From: an uncultured Collinsella sp.
GTDB lineage: Bacteria > Actinomycetota > Coriobacteriia > Coriobacteriales > Coriobacteriaceae
NCBI GenBank assembly: GCA_902492185.1
Contig: CABUKY010000025.1
Span: 1-16,038 of the forward strand
Reading direction: 5' to 3'
Length of the DNA: 16,038 bases
This document shows positions 1 through 5,311 of this stretch, one piece after another; position 1 is the first letter of the stretch, and each line of letters begins with the position of its first letter. A model generated the notes under the pieces. The model was not told the origin of the DNA. It saw nothing but the letters and a program-made list of their open reading frames with translations, and searched no databases. A program made the translations under genes and the position numbers.

Positions 1-682
1 TATCGATGCTGGCGTGGACGGCCTGGTCGTCAACACCTGCGGAGGCAATGACGAGGCGATCGCCGCGGCAGCGGGACGTCTGCCCGTCGTGCTGCTCGAC
101 CGCGACGTTGCCGACGGCGGTGTCGATCTGGTGACATCTAACAACCGTGAGCTGGTCGCCGGGTTGGTGGACGCCTTGGCCGCTGCGGGCAGCGAGCGCC
201 TGTGCCTGCTCACCGAGGCAAGCGACGATAGCCCCGTGCGTCGCGAGCGCGCCGAGGCCTTTACCGACGAGCTTTCGCGACGCGGCCTTGCGGGCGAGGT
301 CGTCACCCTGGCCGATGGCGGTGCCACGGGCGTTGGCCGTTTGGACGAGACCATCCGCGGCTATGCAGGTAAAAAGCTCGGCCTCATTGCCGTCAACGGC
401 CTGGTCTTTCTGCGCCTGACCGAGGCACTGGCACAGTTGGGACCGTCGTTGCCGGCGGGTCTCAAGATCGCAACGTTTGACGACTACCCCTGGAACCATG
501 TGCTCTTTGGTGGCGTGACCACGGCCGCGCAGGACACCCTCACCATTGCCGAGCGCGTGGTCGAGCGTCTGTCCGAGCGCATCGACGTCGTCACCACCAC
601 CGTGGGCGAGGCCGCAAAGCTCGCCCCCAAGCGCATCGAGATTCCCGGCCACATCGAACACCGCGCTTCGACCTCGCGCTAG
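1..682 (+). CDS. LacI-family transcriptional regulator, sugar-binding domain (5' truncated by window)
   Basis: The reading frame is already open at base 2 and ends with TAG at 680-682, so only the C-terminal ~226 residues are present. The DNA-binding helix-turn-helix lies outside the window. What remains is a periplasmic-binding-protein-like effector domain: 'DGLVVNT' followed by 'LPVVLLDRDV', then 'VTSNNRELVAGLVDAL', and a C-terminal block 'KIATFDDYPWNH' followed by 'VTTAAQDTLTIAERVVERL'. These match the standard order of LacI/GalR repressors (ligand strands, dimer interface, and the conserved FDD..W..L...T....Q stretch). Family assignment is confident. The ligand, probably a sugar or related metabolite, and the target operon cannot be told from this part. 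The next gene's promoter begins only a few bases after the stop codon. Confidence 0.85.
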   Translation, partial: IDAGVDGLVVNTCGGNDEAIAAAAGRLPVVLLDRDVADGGVDLVTSNNRELVAGLVDALAAAGSERLCLLTEASDDSPVRRERAEAFTDELSRRGLAGEVVTLADGGATGVGRLDETIRGYAGKKLGLIAVNGLVFLRLTEALAQLGPSLPAGLKIATFDDYPWNHVLFGGVTTAAQDTLTIAERVVERLSERIDVVTTTVGEAAKLAPKRIEIPGHIEHRASTSR

Positions 683-686
683 TCTG

Positions 687-712
687 TGTGATAATATATA
701 GACAATGTCATA
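687..712 (+). promoter_or_regulatory. Extended -10 promoter with overlapping palindrome, upstream of the RHH-MNT gene
   Basis: TGTGATAAT at 687-695 fits an extended -10 element (TG, one base, then GATAAT). No convincing -35 was seen, as is common for extended -10 promoters. The expected start point falls inside TATAGACAATGTCATA (697-712), whose core GACA-A-TGTC is a perfect 9-base palindrome and whose flanks pair if one base (700) is bulged. A strong Shine-Dalgarno, AGGAGGT (714-720), follows. A palindrome over the start site of a gene with a ribbon-helix-helix domain suggests autorepression; this is inference. Confidence 0.5.
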
Positions 713-724
713 CAGGAGGTATCC

Positions 725-1219
725 ATGGCTGCGTCTGTGCTGAGTGTGCGAGTGGACTCGTCAATTAAAGACTCATTTGCCGAGCTGTGCGAAGAGCTTG
801 GCATGACTTCGTCTGTTGCGGTCAATATGTTTATGAGGCAGATGCTGCGCGAGCGCTCTCTGCCGTTTGTTCCTTCACTTGGTAAAAGCTCTGCGAGCGA
901 AAGCGCCGCGACGGGCATTTTGGATACTGCCCAGATTGAGTCCGCCGTCCGCGAGGCAGCCAGCTCGATTTCCGCCATCAAAACCGTGATTCTTTTTGGT
1001 TCGTATGCCCGGGGCGAGGCACATGTCGATAGCGATATTGACTTGCGTCTCGAAGTCGATCGCGAACAGGGCTTTGGTCTTTTCGCACTGTCGGCATTTG
1101 GTGAGGCGGTGCGCAAAGAAACCGGGAGGCAGGTTGATCTCGTCTCGAGTGACTATCTTGATGACGATTTTGCCGCGGTAATCGAGCGCGAAGGAGTGAT
1201 CCTTTATGATCGCGCGTAA
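725..1219 (+). CDS. RelB/DinJ-type RHH domain fused to MNT-type nucleotidyltransferase (antitoxin-like)
   Basis: The 164-residue protein begins at ATG 725 behind AGGAGGT with 4 bases of spacing. Residues ~4-50 ('LSVRVDSSIKDSFAELCEEL' then 'TSSVAVNMFMRQML') look like the ribbon-helix-helix DNA-binding part of RelB/DinJ antitoxins. Residues ~80-160 are a minimal nucleotidyltransferase: 'FGSYARGEA' followed by 'SDIDLRLEV' is the GS-x-DxD motif of MNT proteins. In HEPN/MNT pairs, MNT proteins neutralise the HEPN RNase, in characterised cases by attaching nucleotides to it. RelB/DinJ domains normally pair with RelE/YafQ toxins, so the combination of the two in one chain is unusual. No full-length toxin follows; only a 14-codon overlapping frame is present. 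The product is probably a self-regulated antitoxin-like protein. Domain calls are strong; function is inferred. Confidence 0.8.
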   Translation: MAASVLSVRVDSSIKDSFAELCEELGMTSSVAVNMFMRQMLRERSLPFVPSLGKSSASESAATGILDTAQIESAVREAASSISAIKTVILFGSYARGEAHVDSDIDLRLEVDREQGFGLFALSAFGEAVRKETGRQVDLVSSDYLDDDFAAVIEREGVILYDRA

Positions 1220-1250
1220 GTCAGACTGCCTGTTCGCGCACGTTTTTTGA
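1206..1250 (+). pseudogene. Possible 5' remnant of a HEPN toxin gene (14 codons)
   Basis: An ATG at 1206 overlaps the last 14 bases of the RHH-MNT gene, the arrangement usual for MNT-HEPN pairs. It reads 14 codons (M-I-A-R-K-S-D-C-L-F-A-H-V-F) and stops with TGA at 1248-1250. The D....H spacing vaguely recalls the start of DUF86/HepT-like proteins, but 14 residues cannot prove homology. No frame in the following 95 bases continues it. It may be chance; it is listed because the position is where a toxin would be expected. Confidence 0.22.
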
Positions 1251-1264
1251 GCGCTTGATACGCT

Positions 1265-1280
1265 TTAACCCTGCGGAAAC
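1265..1280 (+). promoter_or_regulatory. Putative GlnR box upstream of the glutamine synthetase-like gene
   Basis: TTAAC (1265-1269), six bases, then GAAAC (1276-1280) fits the actinobacterial GlnR site gTnAC-n6-GaAAC with one deviation (first G is T). A -10-like TAGTAT lies at 1293-1298, which would place the box about 30 bases upstream of the start, where an activator could sit. A second GAAAC is at 1317-1321 but its upstream half-site is poor. A GlnR-like regulator is encoded two genes downstream, so autoregulation is plausible. The match is seen; binding is inferred. Confidence 0.45.
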
Positions 1281-1345
1281 ATTTTTCTGCGATAGTATCT
1301 GCGATATAGACCAGTCGAAACCCGCCCGAAAGAAAGGGGAGCGAC

Positions 1346-2683
1346 ATGAACCAGCAGAACATCGATTACGTACTCCGCTCCGTAGAGCAGCGCGATATCC
1401 GCTTTGTGCGTCTGTGGTTTGTCGACATTCTCGGCCGCCTCAAGAACTTTGCCATTAGCCCCGAGGACCTCGAGGTCGCTTTTGAGGAGGGTATTGGCTT
1501 TGACGGCTCCGCTATCGAGGGCTTTGCCACGCCCGAGGAAGCCGACATGCTGGCGTTTCCCGATGCTTCGACCTTCCAGATTTTGCCGTGGCGTCCGAGC
1601 CACAACGGCGTCGCCCGCGTGTTCTGCGACGTGTGCACCCCTGACCGCAAGCCGTTTGCCGGCGACCCGCGCGATGCCCTGCGCCGTATGTTCTACAAGG
1701 CCGAGAAGGCGGGCTATCTGCTCAACGTTGGTGCCGAGCTGGAGTATTACTACTTCCCCGACGAGCACACCCCCGAGCCGCTCGACAACGTGGGCTACTT
1801 CGATCTTTCGGTGAGCGATGCCGCCCGCGACTTGCGTCGCAACACGGTCCTCACGCTGGAGAAGATGTCCGTGCCCGTGGAGTACACCTTCCATGCCGCC
1901 GGCCGCTCGCAGCACGGCATGAGCCTGCGCCACGCCGAGGCCTTGAGCATGTCCGACGCCATCACCACGGCCAAACTCATCATTAAGCAGCAGGCCTACG
2001 AGAGCGGTTGCCACGCATCCTTTATGCCCAAGCCGTTGGCGGGCGAGGACGGCAGCGCTATGTTCCTGTGCCAGTCGCTATTCGACCACGACGGCAACAA
2101 CGTCTTTTGGGGCGAGGACGACGAGAAGTACCATCTTTCCGACATCGCCAAGCACTACATGGCCGGCATCCTGGCGCATGCCCGCGAGATTAGCGCCATC
2201 ACCAACCCCACGGTCAACTCGTACAAGCGCATCACCACGGGCGGCGACTCCGTGCCGCAGTACGCCACGTGGGGCCTGCGCAACCGCGCGAGTATGGTCC
2301 GCATCCCGGTCTACAAGCCCGGCAAGCAGCTGTCCACGCGCATCGAGCTTCGTAGCCCCGACCCCATGGCCAACCCGTACTTGGTCAACGCCGTCACGCT
2401 GGCGGCTGGTCTCGACGGCATCGAGCGCAAGCTGGAGCTCCCGCCCGAGGCCACGGCCGAGACGCTCAAGCTTACCGACCGTCAGATGGTCGAGGCCGGC
2501 TACACGCCGCTGCCGCGCTCGCTCAAAGAGGCGCTCGACGTGTTTGAGGACTCGCAGTTTATGAAGGATGCCCTCGGCGAGCATATCCACAGCTTCTTCC
2601 TCAAAAAGAAGCGCGACGAGTGGCATAAGTTTGAGTCTACGATCACCGAGTGGGAGATCAAGCACTACCTGGCGAACTCCTAA
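1346..2683 (+). CDS. GlnA2-like glutamine synthetase homologue with replaced metal ligands
   Basis: The 445-residue protein starts at ATG 1346 after a GA-rich Shine-Dalgarno (AAGGGGAG). Length and sequence follow the short GlnA2-like group of type I glutamine synthetases, which make glutamine from glutamate, ammonia and ATP. Clear family blocks are 'RFVRLWFVDILG' (20-31), 'GFDGSAIEGF' (51-60), 'GAELEYYYF' (129-137), 'NSYKR' (291-295) and 'RIELRSPDPMANPYL' (332-346). However, key positions differ. The glutamate expected after the His-His pair is Ala184; the glutamate of the expected QHE or QQE motif is Gly191 (the protein has QHG); the histidine of GSAMH is Phe240; the flap glutamate of GGEAP is replaced by Asp301. 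Glu131, Glu133 and Glu334 remain. The enzyme may be inactive, altered in substrate, or regulatory. It lies 50 bases upstream of a GlnR-like gene, probably co-transcribed. Confidence 0.88.
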   Translation: MNQQNIDYVLRSVEQRDIRFVRLWFVDILGRLKNFAISPEDLEVAFEEGIGFDGSAIEGFATPEEADMLAFPDASTFQILPWRPSHNGVARVFCDVCTPDRKPFAGDPRDALRRMFYKAEKAGYLLNVGAELEYYYFPDEHTPEPLDNVGYFDLSVSDAARDLRRNTVLTLEKMSVPVEYTFHAAGRSQHGMSLRHAEALSMSDAITTAKLIIKQQAYESGCHASFMPKPLAGEDGSAMFLCQSLFDHDGNNVFWGEDDEKYHLSDIAKHYMAGILAHAREISAITNPTVNSYKRITTGGDSVPQYATWGLRNRASMVRIPVYKPGKQLSTRIELRSPDPMANPYLVNAVTLAAGLDGIERKLELPPEATAETLKLTDRQMVEAGYTPLPRSLKEALDVFEDSQFMKDALGEHIHSFFLKKKRDEWHKFESTITEWEIKHYLANS

Positions 2684-2733
2684 TCGCGCTGGCTTGTTCC
2701 AGTACGATTGAGCTCATTTCTTTGGAGGCCGAT

Positions 2734-3396
2734 ATGTCCGAAAAGAGTGCCCTGTTCATGGCGCGCACGACGCGCTTCCACGAGTTTGCCCGCAGCTTGA
2801 CGACTACCCTGGGTGTCGAGGTGAGCCTGGCTACTCCCGATTCGCCGACTGCGGCGCACGACTTTGACCTGCTGATCCTCGATTCCGATGGCATCCGCAG
2901 CGACCGCATCGATCAGATTGCCAAGTGGCTTGACGATCGCGGCGGCGTCCCCATGTTGGTGATCGTCGACGATGAGGCGCTCGGCACCCTGCGCCTGCCC
3001 AATCACGCGCATGCCGACTTTGTGTGCCCCACGGCGACGCCCAACGAGCTCAAGGCTCGCGCGCAGCGCTTGATGGGCGAGGAGGAGACCGTTACCGCCG
3101 ACGATGTGCTCAACATCGATAACCTCGAGATCAACCTGGCTACCTACCAGGTGACGCTCGATGGCGAGCCCATCGACCTGACGCTGATGGAGTACTCGCT
3201 GCTGAGCTTTTTGGCGACGCACCCCAACCGCGCCTACAGCCGCGAGGTGCTGCTGCACCGCGTGTGGGGCTTTGAGTACTGCGGCGGTACGCGTACCGTC
3301 GACGTGCACATCCGACGCATCCGCTCCAAGGTGGGCCCGCAGATCGCGGCACATATCACCACCGTCCGCGGCGTGGGCTATCTGTTTAAGGACTAG
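2734..3396 (+). CDS. glnR: GlnR-like orphan OmpR-family response regulator
   Basis: ATG 2734 was chosen because GGAGG (2724-2728) sits 5 bases upstream; the frame is open further upstream but without a better start. The product is 220 residues. Residues ~1-110 form a degenerate receiver: the paired N-terminal acidic residues are absent, the usual phosphorylation-site lysine near 'FVCPTATP' is missing, and Asp50 ('LLILDSDG') is kept. Residues ~127-218 are a PhoB-type winged helix with 'RTVDVHIRRIRSKVG' and 'TTVRGVGYLF'. This mirrors actinobacterial GlnR, a non-canonical global nitrogen regulator with a conserved Asp50 and an incomplete phosphorylation pocket. No histidine kinase gene is adjacent. 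Position downstream of a glutamine synthetase homologue with a GlnR-box-like site supports the call. It probably controls ammonium assimilation genes. Another OmpR-family role cannot be excluded. Confidence 0.72.
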   Translation: MSEKSALFMARTTRFHEFARSLTTTLGVEVSLATPDSPTAAHDFDLLILDSDGIRSDRIDQIAKWLDDRGGVPMLVIVDDEALGTLRLPNHAHADFVCPTATPNELKARAQRLMGEEETVTADDVLNIDNLEINLATYQVTLDGEPIDLTLMEYSLLSFLATHPNRAYSREVLLHRVWGFEYCGGTRTVDVHIRRIRSKVGPQIAAHITTVRGVGYLFKD

Positions 3397-3401
3397 CTTT
3401 T

Positions 3402-3437
3402 CACCACAAAGGGGACAGGCACCTTTGTGGTGGTTTT
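3402..3437 (+). terminator. Rho-independent terminator after the glnR-like gene
   Basis: CACCACAAAGG (3402-3412) pairs perfectly with CCTTTGTGGTG (3422-3432), loop of 9 bases, followed by GTTTT (3433-3437). The loop carries the GGGGACAGG motif also echoed in other intergenic hairpins of this window, so the structure may be a dispersed palindromic element used as a terminator. Confidence 0.75.
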
Positions 3438-3549
3438 GCCGTAGGCCGGGTCCTTTCGGGCCTGCAACAGAACTTAAGCCTTCCTAAAAGATTGCGTTCT
3501 CATACACGTTCGCCCGCATATTGGGGTACAACTCAACGTGAACAATGAT

Positions 3550-3580
3550 GGCCCGCCACATGTTTGGCGGGCCTTTGGTT
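3550..3580 (+). terminator. Terminator-like hairpin in the htrA leader
   Basis: GGCCCGCCA (3550-3558) pairs perfectly with TGGCGGGCC (3565-3573), 6-base loop, followed by TTTGGTT. It ends about 23 bases before the htrA start codon, just upstream of the ribosome-binding site. It could stop read-through from the left, or attenuate htrA if the htrA promoter lies in 3440-3540, where only weak promoter-like sequence was seen. Confidence 0.6.
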
Positions 3581-3602
3581 ATTTGACGAAAGGATCGCAG
3601 CC

Positions 3603-5063
3603 ATGAGCGAGAACGATTCCCAGCGTCCCCAGGATGTGGGCCACGTCGGCGAGACTCAGCAGCAACCGCGCGTACAGGTTGAGTCGACGCCTGCCGGCAG
3701 TAACATTCCCTACGTGCAGGCCTACGACACGCAGACCGGCAAGCCGCTGGGTGGCCAGCAGGTTGTAAACAAGCACACGGTGGTCAAGACCAAGACCAAA
3801 AAGCTGCCGATCTTTATTACGGCACTCGCCGGCTGTGCATGCGGTGCCCTGCTGGTCATTGCGCTCATTATGAGCGGCACGCTCGATATCGGTGGCGGCA
3901 AGAATGCCGTGACGGCGGGTGCTTCGGGCTCATCGACGCAAAAGATTACGATTGATTCCGAGGACACCACGTTGGCCGAGGCCGTTTCTGCCAAGGCCCT
4001 GCCCTCCGTCGTTTCCATCACCGCCACTTCGAGCGGCAGCCAGAATGGCTCGCTTTCGCAGTCTGCTGATGAGTCGGATAGCTCGGGCAGCGTCGGTTCG
4101 GGCGTAGTGCTCGATACCGAGGGCCACATCCTCACCAACAACCACGTGGTCGACGGCTACGACCAGTACGTGGTTACCATGGACGACGGAACCACGTACG
4201 AGGCCGAGTTCGTGGGCAACGATGCCTCGAGCGACCTGGCCGTCATCAAGCTCAAGGACGCCGACGCTTCCAAGCTCACGCCGATCGAGATCGGCGACTC
4301 CTCCAAGCTCAACGTGGGCGAGTGGGTCATGGCAATCGGCTCGCCGTTCGGCAACGAGCAGTCTGTCTCCACGGGTATCGTGTCGGCGCTGTATCGTTCC
4401 ACGGCCATGAGCTCTACCAGCGGTAACACCATCTATGCCAACATGATCCAGACCGATGCTGCCATCAACCCGGGCAACTCCGGTGGCGCGCTCGTTAACG
4501 ACAACGGCGAGCTGGTGGGCATCAACTCGCTCATCGAGAGCTACTCGGGCTCTAGCTCGGGCGTGGGCTTTGCTATTCCCGTTAACTACGCCAAGAACAT
4601 TGCCGACCAGATCATCGGCGGCAAGACGCCGGTGCACCCGTACCTGGGAGCCACGCTTTCGAGCGTCAACGCGCTCAACGCTCGCACTAACAAGCTGAGC
4701 ACCGATAGCGGCGCGTACGTGGCGAGCGTCGTTGAGGACGGTCCTGCCGCAAAGGCCGGCATCCAAGAGGGCGATGTCATTACCAAGCTGGGCGACGACG
4801 AGATCACGAGCGCCGATGGCCTGATCATCGCGCTGCGCAGCCACGAGGTGGGCGAGAAGGTCGAGATCACGCTTATGCGCGGCAAGGACGAGAAGAAGGT
4901 CACCGTCGAGCTGGGCTCCGACGAGGAGCTGCAGAACCAGCAGCAGGACGACAGCTCGACCGACACCGGCAACGGCGGTATTACCGACGAGCAGCTGCGC
5001 CAGTATCTGGAGGAGCTGCTGGGCCAGCAGGGCCAGGGTCAAGGCTACGGCCAGGGTTTCTAA
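3603..5063 (+). CDS. htrA: HtrA/DegP-like membrane-anchored serine protease with PDZ domain
   Basis: ATG 3603 follows GAAAGGA by 8 bases and gives 486 residues. The N-terminal ~67 residues are hydrophilic and cytoplasmic, ending in a basic stretch. A membrane segment spans ~68-91. A serine- and glycine-rich linker leads into a trypsin-like domain with triad His181 ('TNNHVV'), Asp211 ('SSDLAVIKL') and Ser293 ('GNSGGAL'). A PDZ domain follows at ~345-440 ('AYVASVVEDGPAAKAGIQEGD'-like region), then a Gln/Gly-rich tail. Enzymes of this layout sit on the outer face of the membrane and degrade or refold damaged envelope proteins. The gene is flanked by hairpins on both sides and so is probably monocistronic. 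All catalytic residues are present, so activity is expected. Confidence 0.93.
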   Translation: MSENDSQRPQDVGHVGETQQQPRVQVESTPAGSNIPYVQAYDTQTGKPLGGQQVVNKHTVVKTKTKKLPIFITALAGCACGALLVIALIMSGTLDIGGGKNAVTAGASGSSTQKITIDSEDTTLAEAVSAKALPSVVSITATSSGSQNGSLSQSADESDSSGSVGSGVVLDTEGHILTNNHVVDGYDQYVVTMDDGTTYEAEFVGNDASSDLAVIKLKDADASKLTPIEIGDSSKLNVGEWVMAIGSPFGNEQSVSTGIVSALYRSTAMSSTSGNTIYANMIQTDAAINPGNSGGALVNDNGELVGINSLIESYSGSSSGVGFAIPVNYAKNIADQIIGGKTPVHPYLGATLSSVNALNARTNKLSTDSGAYVASVVEDGPAAKAGIQEGDVITKLGDDEITSADGLIIALRSHEVGEKVEITLMRGKDEKKVTVELGSDEELQNQQQDDSSTDTGNGGITDEQLRQYLEELLGQQGQGQGYGQGF

Positions 5064-5090
5064 CGAGCTGTATCGCACATACCGATGCCA

Positions 5091-5134
5091 GAGGGGCTGT
5101 CCCATCAACGTGGGACAGCTCCTCTTTTCTTATT
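5091..5134 (+). terminator. Strong terminator after htrA
   Basis: GAGGGGCTGTCCCA (5091-5104) pairs with TGGGACAGCTCCTC (5111-5124), 14 pairs with one G-U wobble and a 6-base loop, followed by TTTTCTTATT. Confidence 0.88.
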
Positions 5135-5184
5135 GATCCGTTGGGGACGGAGGAAAACGGGTCATTTAGAACTGACAAGGGCAT

Positions 5185-5206
5185 GGGTTGATCGCGCGAT
5201 CCACCC
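5185..5206. promoter_or_regulatory. 22-bp near-perfect palindrome upstream of ligA
   Basis: The stretch is centred on GATCGCGCGATC (5190-5201, perfect 12 bases) and extends to GGG at 5185-5187 and CCC at 5204-5206, with a single mismatched pair (5189/5202). It lacks a T-run, so it is not a terminator. It lies 106 bases before the ligA start and could be a dimeric repressor site. Nothing in the window identifies the binding protein. Confidence 0.35.
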
Positions 5207-5247
5207 CGGTCCGTCGGCTGCCGATTCGGTGCGGTTCGAAAGGGCTA

Positions 5248-5276
5248 TTCGGCGCCATGGTGACCGGTGGTACTCT
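5248..5276 (+). promoter_or_regulatory. Weak candidate ligA promoter
   Basis: TTCGGC (5248-5253) and TACTCT (5271-5276) are separated by 17 bases, placing a start about 28 bases before the ligA start codon. The -35 matches poorly; the -10 is fair. This is a candidate only. Confidence 0.3.
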
Positions 5277-5311
5277 AGTATCCGTTTGAAATCGAGCGAA
5301 GGAGTGCCGCT

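Noticed and set aside
2650..2733. Upstream GTG start for the glnR-like gene
   Set aside because: It would lie within the glutamine synthetase-like gene without a ribosome-binding site; ATG 2734 has GGAGG at the right distance and gives a protein of GlnR length.
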